From the IMG/VR virus record IMGVR_UViG_3300031857_001520, positions 1 to 22,391 of that record: DNA of 22,391 nucleotides; one strand, given 5' to 3'. Positions 9,666-15,258 of this stretch are shown here, piece after piece (positions within the stretch are counted from its first letter, which is position 1; every line of letters begins with the position of its first letter). The stretch is from a virus. Below the pieces are notes generated by a model. That model did not search any database. It saw only the letters and a program-made list of their open reading frames with translations, and had not been told where the DNA came from. Made by a program: the position numbers and the translations under genes.

Positions 9666-10060
9666 TGGCTAGTTTTGCAAAAATAGGATTAAATGGAAAA
9701 GTGATTGAAGTTCAATCAGTAGTTAATGAAGTTCTTCATGACTCTAATGGAGTTGAACAAGAAGCTATTGGTATAGATTTTTTAACAAAATTAACTGGTT
9801 ATCCTTTGTGGGTTCAAACATCTTATAATACAATTGGTGGAATACATAATAACAATGGAACACCTTTAAGAAAAAATCATGCAGGAATAGGTTATACTTA
9901 TGATGAAGATAGAGATGCTTTTATACCTAAAAAACCTTTTAACTCTTGGGTATTAAATGAACAAACTTGTTTATGGGAATCTCCAATACCTTATCCACAG
10001 GATAATAATAAATATAATTGGAACGAACAAAATCAATCTTGGGATATATTAGAAGTATAG
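9665..10060 (+). CDS. Conserved marine-phage protein following the tail fibre
   Basis: 131 residues, translated from a TAATG overlap with the fibre gene. The protein contains 'NHAGIGYTYDEDRDAFIPK', 'PFNSWVLNEQTCLWESPIPYP' and a C-terminal 'YNWNEQNQSW'. I recognise this combination (AGIGYTYDEDRDAFIPPKPFPSW...CLWE.P) from conserved hypothetical proteins of marine cyanophages and pelagiphages; it has no established function that I know. Being translationally coupled to the fibre suggests a virion-associated or fibre-accessory role, which is inference. A perfect DnaA-box sequence occurs inside the gene at 9991-9999 but also simply encodes Tyr-Pro-Gln. Confidence 0.65.
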   Translation: MASFAKIGLNGKVIEVQSVVNEVLHDSNGVEQEAIGIDFLTKLTGYPLWVQTSYNTIGGIHNNNGTPLRKNHAGIGYTYDEDRDAFIPKKPFNSWVLNEQTCLWESPIPYPQDNNKYNWNEQNQSWDILEV

Positions 10061-10086
10061 TATATTAAAAAACGAAAGGAAGGAAT

Positions 10087-10695
10087 TTGTCAGAAGTAAT
10101 AAAAATTCACGAACCTAAATTTGAAAATTCATCTTGGAATTTTCAATTAGATAAAATTGAATTTTACGCATTTTGGAATAACGCATTTTCAAAAGAAGAA
10201 TGTCAAACAATCATTAACATAGCTAAAGATAAAGGTTTAATTAAAGGAAAGACTAAAGGAGGAAATACAAAAGATGTTAGAGATTCTAAAATATCTTGGT
10301 TATATCCAGTTGATGGTATGGATTGGGTATTTCGTAGAGTAACTGACATTACACTAAATCTTAATGAAAGGTTTTTTAAATTTGATTTGTTTGGAATTAA
10401 TGAAGGATTTCAGTTTACAAATTATGAAGCACCCTCTGGTAAATATGGTAAACATGTTGATAGAGGAATAAATATAGCAGTTAGAAAATTATCTATATCT
10501 ATTCAACTTACAAATCCTGAAGAATATGAAGGTGGAGAACTTTATTTATATGAAGATGATAAAGGAACTCTTATGGATAAAACACAAGGAACATTAATTA
10601 TGTTTCCTTCTTATGTATTACATGAAGTTATGCCAGTAACTAAAGGGGAAAGAAATTCTTTAGTAACTTGGGTAACTGGTAAACAATTTAAATGA
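10087..10695 (+). CDS. 2-oxoglutarate/Fe(II)-dependent oxygenase (prolyl-4-hydroxylase-like)
   Basis: 202 residues from a TTG start at 10087, chosen because a strong AAAGGAAGGAA ribosome site precedes it and no ATG lies nearby. The double-stranded beta-helix iron and cosubstrate ligands are visible: H123-V-D125, distal H179 in 'YVLHEVMPV', and R189 in 'KGERNSLVTW' for 2-oxoglutarate. The core 'LSISIQLTNPEEYEGGELYLY' lies between them. This pattern is that of P4H/PKHD-type hydroxylases, widespread in marine phages. The substrate is unknown; a virion or host protein residue is possible. The stop overlaps the next gene as ATGA. Confidence 0.88.
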   Translation: MSEVIKIHEPKFENSSWNFQLDKIEFYAFWNNAFSKEECQTIINIAKDKGLIKGKTKGGNTKDVRDSKISWLYPVDGMDWVFRRVTDITLNLNERFFKFDLFGINEGFQFTNYEAPSGKYGKHVDRGINIAVRKLSISIQLTNPEEYEGGELYLYEDDKGTLMDKTQGTLIMFPSYVLHEVMPVTKGERNSLVTWVTGKQFK

Positions 10696-10946
10696 CAGTT
10701 AGAAAATTATCTATTGAAGCTACAATAAAAAGATACACTAATGAGAATGGTTTTGCTTGGGGTATTAATACAGTAATGAAATCCTTAGCACCTGACGCAA
10801 GTTATGATTTAACTTCTGCTGGTGAGTTTATTATAGATAGATGGGATTCTCCTTTGCCACAACCTACATCACAAGAAATAAGAGATGAATATATTAGGCA
10901 ACAAACTATAGCTGAGTGTATTGAATACTTTAATAAAGTAAAATGA
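10692..10946 (+). CDS. Small protein of unknown function
   Basis: 84 residues, overlapping both neighbours by ATGA junctions, so it is translationally coupled between the oxygenase and the glycosyltransferase. Visible phrases are 'NENGFAWGINTVMKSL', 'GEFIIDRWDSPLPQPTSQEI' and a helical C terminus. The 'W..PLPQPT..EI' ending resembles the C-terminal segment of small phage tail-fibre accessory/XkdW-like proteins, but this is weak. No catalytic or membrane features. Confidence 0.55.
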   Translation: MTVRKLSIEATIKRYTNENGFAWGINTVMKSLAPDASYDLTSAGEFIIDRWDSPLPQPTSQEIRDEYIRQQTIAECIEYFNKVK

Positions 10947-11698
10947 ATATTTTGATAGCGATACCATGTTATGGTGGCAACATCAGTAACATGACATTTC
11001 ATTCATTATTTAATTGTATTAAACCTTTAAACGATATGGGACACAATCTTAGGATTGAAACTCTACCAACAGAATCTTTGATCTCAAGAGGTAGGAATAA
11101 GTTTGTTACTAAATTTTTAGATAACAAAGATTTTAAAGGTACACATCTATTATTTATAGATTCAGATATAGGTTTTACATTAGAGAATATATTAAGAGTT
11201 ATAGAGTTTAATAGAGAAGTTGTTACCTGTACATATCCTGTGAAAGGATTCTATTGGCAGCAGTTACTAGATCGTATCAAAGAAAATAATAATATAGATG
11301 AGAAAACAATGCGTGATTATTTATTGCAGTTCAATGTCAATCTATATCCAAACACAGAATTTAAGGGGGGATTCGCAAGGGTAAAAGAGTCTGCCACAGG
11401 ATTTATGATGATCAAGCGTGAGGTTTTTACTACTATCATAGATAAGAATCCGCATCTTAAATACAAACCAGATCTAAGAACAGGTATAGAAGGATCAGAC
11501 AATGCGTTTGATTTTTTCCCTGTTGGGATTTACAAAGAGAAAGATGGCGTGAATAGATATTTATCTGAAGACTATTACTTCTGCAGATTAGCTGAAGAGT
11601 GCGGCTTTGAGATCTGGACAGACATAAGTACGCCAATAAATCATTTGGGAAGTGCAGAATACTATGGTAGTTTTATTTCACAATTAAATAAGAAATAA
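10943..11698 (+). CDS. GT-A fold glycosyltransferase
   Basis: 251 residues, starting on an ATGA overlap. The protein opens with 'MNILIAIPCYGGNIS', a nucleotide-sugar-binding start, and has the metal-binding D73-S-D75 in 'HLLFIDSDIGF', the classical DxD of GT-A enzymes. Later come 'SATGFMMIKREVF', then E209-D210 in 'LSEDYYFCRLAEECGFEIW' and H234 in 'INHLGS', matching the distal acid and metal-coordinating His of the fold. Marine phages often carry such genes near tail genes. Possible targets are virion proteins, host surface glycans or modified DNA; the sequence does not decide. Confidence 0.82.
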   Translation: MNILIAIPCYGGNISNMTFHSLFNCIKPLNDMGHNLRIETLPTESLISRGRNKFVTKFLDNKDFKGTHLLFIDSDIGFTLENILRVIEFNREVVTCTYPVKGFYWQQLLDRIKENNNIDEKTMRDYLLQFNVNLYPNTEFKGGFARVKESATGFMMIKREVFTTIIDKNPHLKYKPDLRTGIEGSDNAFDFFPVGIYKEKDGVNRYLSEDYYFCRLAEECGFEIWTDISTPINHLGSAEYYGSFISQLNKK

Positions 11699-11699
11699 T

Positions 11700-11807
11700 A
11701 TGATTATATTTATTATTGGTTTAATAGCTGGAGTATCTGTAGGTTATGCTTACAAAGATGAGATTAGCAAAGCTATTGAATCTATCAAATCAATCCTCAA
11801 ATTATAA
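11700..11807 (+). CDS. Small single-span membrane peptide
   Basis: 35 residues (MIIFIIGLIAGVSVGYAYKD, then an amphipathic Lys/Glu/Ile helix), with ATG one base after the upstream stop. The N-terminal ~17 residues are hydrophobic with small-residue GxxxG-like spacing. The positive/polar C-terminal helix and its place ahead of the lysis region suggest an inner-membrane peptide; function unknown. Confidence 0.6.
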   Translation: MIIFIIGLIAGVSVGYAYKDEISKAIESIKSILKL

Positions 11808-11808
11808 T

Positions 11809-11823
11809 AGCTACATTGTAGCT
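11809..11823 (+). other. Small perfect inverted repeat after the membrane peptide gene
   Basis: AGCTAC-ATT-GTAGCT begins 2 bases after the upstream stop codon. The hairpin has 6 bp and is followed on the plus strand by A-rich, not T-rich, sequence, so it is not a canonical terminator; it could be an mRNA-end stabiliser. Confidence 0.4.
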
Positions 11824-11852
11824 TGAAAAAATAATAGTTAAACCCATATATC
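11823..11852 (+). promoter_or_regulatory. Possible sigma70-type promoter
   Basis: TTGAAA at 11823-11828 and TATATC at 11847-11852, spacer 18 bp, would start RNA about 18 bases before the 11877 gene and keep its GGAG ribosome site (11867-11870). Moderate match in AT-rich DNA. Confidence 0.35.
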
Positions 11853-11876
11853 CTTCATTAACCAATGGAGAATACT

Positions 11877-11999
11877 ATGTACAACTATTCAGATATTAAA
11901 TCATACTGGAATAAGTTCCTTAATGATTACACAGCAGACGTTAAGTCTTTCTGGAATAATTATTTAGAAACAGTAGAGAAAATATATAAAAATAAATAA
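11877..11999 (+). CDS. Small protein made of two tandem Trp-containing helical repeats
   Basis: 40 residues with an upstream TGGAGA ribosome site. The protein is almost entirely two 15-residue repeats: DIKSYWNKFLNDYTA followed by DVKSFWNNYLETVEK. Both have the [I/V]KS[Y/F]WN-x-[F/Y]L core and a predicted amphipathic helix. Short aromatic amphipathic helices of this type recall phasin-like or membrane-surface-binding peptides, but I cannot assign a family. Confidence 0.6.
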   Translation: MYNYSDIKSYWNKFLNDYTADVKSFWNNYLETVEKIYKNK

Positions 12000-12057
12000 A
12001 TTATATTTATAATTCAAAGAGTTATAAAAAATAATTTTATTTACTTATTATTCAATT
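11998..12057. other. Extremely AT-rich intergenic block
   Basis: About 60 bp with only a handful of G or C, between the 40-residue peptide gene and the acidic protein gene. No ORF or hairpin stands out. It could be a DNA-unwinding element or a promoter region; note the DnaA boxes 240 and 510 bp downstream. Confidence 0.4.
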
Positions 12058-12098
12058 AACCCTATCTCGCCATTGCCAAACCAACTATAGGAGTTTGC

Positions 12099-12257
12099 AT
12101 GGCAAAAAAGAAAAAGTCAGCCGAAGACATCATCTACGAAATCAAAGATTTATTAGATGACTTGGAATTGGTTATCAACCCAGATGATAATGATGTATCA
12201 TACGAAGATGATATGGATGATGATCTGGATTTAGAAGAAGACGAAGACGAAGAGTAG
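12099..12257 (+). CDS. Small, very acidic protein
   Basis: 52 residues with a strong ATAGGAG ribosome site. A basic N terminus (MAKKKKSAEDI) is followed by a short helix (YEIKDLLDDLELVI) and then a nearly uninterrupted Asp/Glu tail (about 20 acidic residues in the last 25). Such a charge pattern is seen in DNA-mimic, nucleoid- or basic-protein-binding phage peptides, but many functions fit. It is the last gene before a strong terminator. Confidence 0.7.
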   Translation: MAKKKKSAEDIIYEIKDLLDDLELVINPDDNDVSYEDDMDDDLDLEEDEDEE

Positions 12258-12266
12258 TCTATAAGG

Positions 12267-12295
12267 TAAGGGTGGTTTAATAGCCACCCTTATTT
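12267..12295 (+). terminator. Rho-independent terminator
   Basis: A perfect 9-bp stem TAAGGGTGG / CCACCCTTA with an 8-base loop (TTTAATAG), followed by TTTACTT. GC-rich for this genome and placed 10 bp after the acidic protein gene. It isolates the fibre/GT transcript from the lysis region. Confidence 0.8.
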
Positions 12296-12297
12296 AC

Positions 12298-12318
12298 TTA
12301 TCCACATTTTAGTATAAC
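12298..12318 (+). promoter_or_regulatory. Perfect DnaA box (12298-12306) next to a -10-like TATAAC
   Basis: TTATCCACA at 12298-12306 equals the bacterial consensus DnaA box. TATAAC at 12313-12318 follows after 6 bp and lies 8 bp before ATG 12327, which has no ribosome site, so a transcript from here would be nearly leaderless. No good -35 is seen. The box is certain as a sequence; its binding is inference. Confidence 0.5.
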
Positions 12319-12326
12319 TAATCATA

Positions 12327-12545
12327 ATGAAATTTTTATTAGTCTTTACTGTTTGCTCAATGGTTAATGGTAATTGCTTAGACACCATGAGTACAGGTAA
12401 GAAGTTTGATACCTTTAGGGAATGCACCATAGCTGGCTATGGGTTTATAGCAGAACAGAATAAGCTATTCCCATTAGATCAGTTTGAGAAAGTCAAACCA
12501 TCCTTTCATTTTGATTGCATAGAAACCAAAGAGCAATCCACATAA
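12327..12545 (+). CDS. Small Cys-containing protein, possibly exported
   Basis: 72 residues. The first ~15 residues (MKFLLVFTVCSMVNG) look like a short signal peptide or membrane anchor. The rest is hydrophilic with four further-spaced cysteines (C17, C33, C63 region) that could form disulfides in the periplasm. A similar layout (short hydrophobic start, paired Cys) is seen in the minus-strand protein at 18233-18445. Function unknown; its place beside the lysis genes suggests an envelope role. Confidence 0.6.
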   Translation: MKFLLVFTVCSMVNGNCLDTMSTGKKFDTFRECTIAGYGFIAEQNKLFPLDQFEKVKPSFHFDCIETKEQST

Positions 12546-12558
12546 TTACAATCTTTAA

Positions 12559-12586
12559 TTGACTTTTTATCCACAACCACTATAGG
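12559..12586 (+). promoter_or_regulatory. Promoter with a perfect DnaA box in its spacer
   Basis: TTGACT (12559-12564), 16-bp spacer, TATAGG (12581-12586). A second perfect DnaA box, TTATCCACA, fills 12567-12575 in the spacer. A bound DnaA-type domain would block polymerase here. A partial third copy (CAATCCACA) lies at 12533-12541. Confidence 0.5.
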
Positions 12587-12590
12587 TGGT
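12576..12590 (+). promoter_or_regulatory. Inverted repeat overlapping the ribosome site of the 12593 gene
   Basis: ACCAC-TATAG-GTGGT lies 2 bp before ATG 12593 and includes the only ribosome-site-like sequence (AGGTGG). In RNA it could hide the site; in DNA it could be an operator. Only 5 bp of stem. Confidence 0.35.
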
Positions 12591-12592
12591 GT

Positions 12593-12820
12593 ATGAAAAG
12601 AAAGAAGCAACCTATATCTGCTACTGCTATAAGATTATCATCTTATGAGAAGTATTCATCAGAACGTATGGATATGATCATAAAACGATTAGATGATCTT
12701 ACAGTGGAAGTCAAAGATCTTAGAACTGATATGAGCATGGGTAAAGGTGTCATAGCATTTCTAGTAATCATTGGCAGCATAGCAGGTTCAGTCATAGGTT
12801 TCTTTCAATTCAAAAACTAA
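12593..12820 (+). CDS. Holin-like or XhlA-like small membrane protein
   Basis: 75 residues. A hydrophilic helical N-terminal half, including 'SSERMDMIIKRLDDLTVEVKDLRTDM' (a coiled-coil-like stretch), is followed by one membrane span at ~52-71 (GVIAFLVIIGSIAGSVIGFF) and a 2-4 residue tail. The coiled coil plus C-terminal span is the plan of XhlA-type haemolysin/holin-partner proteins. It lies ~320 bp upstream of the lysozyme gene, which supports a lysis role. Confidence 0.6.
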   Translation: MKRKKQPISATAIRLSSYEKYSSERMDMIIKRLDDLTVEVKDLRTDMSMGKGVIAFLVIIGSIAGSVIGFFQFKN

Positions 12821-12840
12821 AACAACAACGAACAATACTG

Positions 12841-13143
12841 ATGAAGAAATCAGACAAGGGTTTAGTATCAGAGGCACTAGCACAAGCATACTTTGCTAAA
12901 GATCCAAACCTAATTGTATTCACAGCACTAGGTGGTGTTGGTCCAATAGATATTTGTACGTTTAATATTAAAACAAAAGAGTATTGCAACTATGACGTTA
13001 AGACTGTGTCATATAGAAAATCAAATACTAAATACGCACATAAAAAGAACGATAGAATAAATAGATCCCCATCTAAGATTCAAAAAGATATGAATGTTAA
13101 GATTGTCTATGTTTACGAAGATGGTAAGATAGTCGTTAAATAA
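12841..13143 (+). CDS. PD-(D/E)XK nuclease, Holliday-junction-resolvase-like
   Basis: 100 residues. 'KGLVSEALAQAYFAKD' with E11, then 'GGVGPIDICTFN' with D37, then 'YDVKTV' with D52-V-K54: the E...D...(D/E)xK arrangement and ~100-residue size match the minimal PD-(D/E)XK fold of archaeal Hjc and related phage resolvases. The C terminus 'IVYVYEDGKIVV' would supply the final strands. It lies unexpectedly between the holin-like gene and the lysozyme gene. Possible jobs are junction resolution before packaging or nicking of host DNA; unresolved. No ribosome site is evident before the ATG. Confidence 0.7.
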   Translation: MKKSDKGLVSEALAQAYFAKDPNLIVFTALGGVGPIDICTFNIKTKEYCNYDVKTVSYRKSNTKYAHKKNDRINRSPSKIQKDMNVKIVYVYEDGKIVVK

Positions 13144-13144
13144 A

Positions 13145-13573
13145 ATGTACGAAGATTTAAAATCAAGGATTAAACGACACGAAGGCTTTCTAAGTAAAGT
13201 TTACCTGGATATATTAGGTAAAGCTACCATTGGCTATGGTCATTTGCTTACAGAAGAAGATGATTTTGTTGAAGGCGTTATCTATGACAAGGATATACTT
13301 GAAGCATTGTTTGAGAAAGACTTTAACAAAGCTGTTCAGGGTGCAGAAGAATTATTAAAAGGTTATGATGTGGCTCTTGTTGCTAAAGAAGTAATCATTG
13401 AGATGGTATTTCAATTAGGAAAGACTGGGGTTTCTAAGTTTAAGAAAATGTTTGAAGCATTGAAAGAACATGATTATAGTAGAGCAGCTGCAGAGATGTT
13501 AAACTCAGCGTGGTATAGACAAACACCAAGCAGATGCGAAGAGTTGTCAAACATAATGAAGAGCTGTCATTAA
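13145..13573 (+). CDS. Endolysin, T4-type lysozyme (GH24)
   Basis: 142 residues, 1 base after the nuclease stop. The catalytic triad E13 (KRHEGF), D22 (YLDILG) and T28 (ATIGYGHLL) has the same spacing as T4 lysozyme E11-D20-T26. The later 'AWYRQTPSRCEELSNIM' corresponds to the C-terminal lobe. Muramidase cleaving peptidoglycan between MurNAc and GlcNAc. No signal peptide or anchor at the N terminus, so release should depend on a holin. Confidence 0.92.
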   Translation: MYEDLKSRIKRHEGFLSKVYLDILGKATIGYGHLLTEEDDFVEGVIYDKDILEALFEKDFNKAVQGAEELLKGYDVALVAKEVIIEMVFQLGKTGVSKFKKMFEALKEHDYSRAAAEMLNSAWYRQTPSRCEELSNIMKSCH

Positions 13574-13574
13574 T

Positions 13575-13952
13575 ATGTGGTGGAGTATATTACCAACTGT
13601 TTTTAAAACTGGTGCTGAGATCTATAAGAATCATAAGCAATCAGAACTATTAGAAAGTGAAGCAGAGAAACGATACTTTGAACGTATGGCTCGTGGTGAA
13701 ATAGAATATCAAAGAGATGTATCAGATCAACAAGACAAGACTTGGAAAGATGAATTTGTTTTAATCGTAGTATGTATTCCAATTATTGTTTTATCTTACG
13801 CAATCATTAGTGATGATGTTAATATTAAATCTAAATTAGATTTATTCTTTGATTACTTTGGTAAGTTCCCATCATGGTATCAATGGTTAATCGTAGGTAT
13901 CTTCGGTGCGATCTATGGATTAAAACCAACATTAGATATATTTAAAAAATGA
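13575..13952 (+). CDS. Holin, GTA-type three-span family (likely)
   Basis: 125 residues directly after the lysozyme. A hydrophobic-aromatic start (MWWSILPTVFKTGAEIY), a charged middle (ESEAEKRYFERMARGEIEYQRD), then 'KTWKDEFVLIVVCIPIIVLSY' with a span at ~61-78 and 'WYQWLIVGIFGAIYGLKPTL' with a second span at ~101-120. The W-K-DE-then-span pattern and the position fit the 'holin of 3TMs, for gene-transfer release' family described from alphaproteobacterial gene transfer agents. The stop overlaps the next ATG (ATGA). Confidence 0.7.
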   Translation: MWWSILPTVFKTGAEIYKNHKQSELLESEAEKRYFERMARGEIEYQRDVSDQQDKTWKDEFVLIVVCIPIIVLSYAIISDDVNIKSKLDLFFDYFGKFPSWYQWLIVGIFGAIYGLKPTLDIFKK

Positions 13953-14071
13953 GTGATCAAATAACTACAATGTTTGCACAATCTTATTCTAAAAAGAAAC
14001 CTACATTACTTGCACAGCAAGGAGTAAAAGCAAAGGTAAAGATTAAAAAGAATGGCAAGAAAAAATCTTGA
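13949..14071 (+). CDS. 40-residue basic peptide
   Basis: Starts on an ATGA overlap with the holin gene. MSDQITTMFAQSYSKKK, then a Lys-rich tail ending in KKNGKKKS. The overlap on both sides (next gene starts at 14052 inside it) argues that it is really translated. Unknown function; nucleic-acid binding is possible from charge only. Confidence 0.5.
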   Translation: MSDQITTMFAQSYSKKKPTLLAQQGVKAKVKIKKNGKKKS

Positions 14072-14177
14072 GAATAAACATATAAGAAAGCCACCTAAGA
14101 AAAGAAAAGGTAGGCATACAAAGAGAGTTAATAAACACAAGACATATAAAAAATATGCTGGTCAAGGGAGAGTATAG
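14052..14177 (+). CDS. 41-residue very basic peptide
   Basis: MARKNLENKHIRKPPKKRKG, then a His/Lys-rich end finishing YAGQGRV. About half the residues are Lys, Arg or His. It overlaps the previous tiny gene by 20 bp in another frame. Ribosomal-protein-like composition; may bind DNA or RNA. Confidence 0.5.
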   Translation: MARKNLENKHIRKPPKKRKGRHTKRVNKHKTYKKYAGQGRV

Positions 14178-14180
14178 TTT

Positions 14181-14297
14181 ATGCTAAATGTCAAATGTAT
14201 TTTTTGGTTAAGAAAAGGATTTTGTGCTTTACTAAATCAGTGTAAATGCTTTAATATAAATGAGGATGACTACAACCCTTTTAGAGAGAAATTATAA
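14181..14297 (+). CDS. 38-residue Cys-rich peptide
   Basis: MLNVKCIFWLRKGFCALLNQ, then CKCFNINEDDYNPFREKL. Four cysteines and an amphipathic/hydrophobic first half suggest a membrane-surface or metal-binding peptide. Its stop overlaps the next start (TAATGG), consistent with coupling. Confidence 0.5.
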   Translation: MLNVKCIFWLRKGFCALLNQCKCFNINEDDYNPFREKL

Positions 14298-14569
14298 TGG
14301 TTAAAAAAATGTATCAAAATCCTAGCGGAGGATTGAACGCTGCTGGTCGTGCTTACTTTAAACGTACTGAGGGATCTAATTTAAAAGCTCCTGTTAAATC
14401 AGGTGTTAATCCAAGACGAGTTTCCTTTGCTGCTCGCTTTGGAGGGATGAAAGGATCTTTACTTACTAAATCTGGTAAACCCACACGTCTTAAGTTGGCA
14501 CTCAAAGCCTGGGGATTTAGTTCAAAGGAAGCTGCGAGAAACTTTGCGGCAAGGCATAAAAAGAAATAA
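14297..14569 (+). CDS. Conserved basic phage protein, DUF6321-like
   Basis: 90 residues. 'NPSGGLNAAGRAYFKRTEG', 'LKAPVKSGVNPRRVSFAARF', 'GGMKGSLLTKSGKPTRLKLALKAWGF' (given in parts) form a pattern I know from conserved marine-phage proteins grouped as DUF6321. Very basic, no catalytic motif; role unknown, nucleic-acid contact likely from charge. Codon GC is higher than in neighbours. Last gene of the late plus-strand run. Confidence 0.72.
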   Translation: MVKKMYQNPSGGLNAAGRAYFKRTEGSNLKAPVKSGVNPRRVSFAARFGGMKGSLLTKSGKPTRLKLALKAWGFSSKEAARNFAARHKKK

Positions 14570-14632
14570 TCTTTAAAAAAAGTCTTTCAAATTTAAACGT
14601 ATATGAGTTTCTTGAGGTGGGTGCTAGGGTAA

Positions 14633-14657
14633 GTACCCCCCAAATTTTGAGGGGTAC
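14633..14657. terminator. GC-rich hairpin between convergent genes (late-region terminator)
   Basis: GTACCCC at 14633-14639 pairs with GGGGTAC at 14651-14657 around an 11-base loop, followed by AAAGTTTTAAGTTT. It lies between the last plus gene and the end of a minus gene, so it may serve both strands. An overlapping upstream GGGTA (14628-14632) could pair alternatively with TACCC, competing with the main stem. Confidence 0.6.
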
Positions 14658-14669
14658 AAAGTTTTAAGT

Positions 14670-15224
14670 TTAGTTAGTGGCTCTCTTTAATTTAGATTTA
14701 TATTTCTTAAGAAAAGTATTTGCTAGTTTTATTTTTCTTTCCCATTTTAAAACAGCCATTCTAAGTTTTGTAATCTTCATTTCTTTCTTTTGATCTGAAG
14801 ACAATTCTGCTTTTGGTTTCTGTTTTAACTTTCCATTTAACCAACCAGATTGAATGACATATCTTATAACTTGTCCCTCAAACTCTGCTTGCAAAGCACA
14901 ATGATCAGGAAGACTTGGACTCCTATATCTAAAGAGCCTATGTGCTAAGTCATGTATTAATCTTCTCCATCCTCTACTTAATAGAGAAGAATTTCCAGAT
15001 AAACAAACCCAACATTTTCTTATCTGAAGATTGATTGGATAGTTTCCATATCTTGATGGAGCAGCATCTTTCTTATTGCCAAACTTTCTAGCTAACAATC
15101 TTGATGCTTTCCTCGCCTCATCATAAGTGATGTAAGGTAAGTTATCTGGTAAGATAGAATTAGCTAAGTCATCATAAGACTTAACTAAATTTTCTCTATC
15201 AGATGTTTCTCTCATTTGTTTCAT
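14670..15224 (-). CDS. Putative zinc metallopeptidase-like protein with HDxxH motif
   Basis: 184 residues with a perfect AAAGGAG ribosome site 7 bp before the start. An N-terminal helical part with 'YDEARKASRLLARKFGNKK' is followed by 'RGWRRLIHDLAHRLF', giving H91-D92-L-A-H95, then H108 and E114/E116 in 'PDHCALQAEFEGQVI' and 'RYVIQSGWLNGKLK'. The H-x3-H plus downstream H/E layout recalls zincins, and I recall relatives with 'RL[IV]HD[VLA]SH...HA..E..I..YV...GWL' in phage and alphaproteobacterial genomes, function unproven. The C terminus is a Lys-rich helix. It stands alone with its own promoter carrying the operator described at 15263-15275. Confidence 0.55.
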   Translation of the reverse strand: MKQMRETSDRENLVKSYDDLANSILPDNLPYITYDEARKASRLLARKFGNKKDAAPSRYGNYPINLQIRKCWVCLSGNSSLLSRGWRRLIHDLAHRLFRYRSPSLPDHCALQAEFEGQVIRYVIQSGWLNGKLKQKPKAELSSDQKKEMKITKLRMAVLKWERKIKLANTFLKKYKSKLKRATN

Positions 15225-15258
15225 ATTTTCTCCTTTGTTGTTTTTTTATTATTTAGGT

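Noticed and set aside
9991-9999. Third perfect DnaA box
   Set aside because: It lies within a coding sequence where it encodes a conserved Tyr-Pro-Gln, with no promoter or second box nearby; kept only as supporting count.
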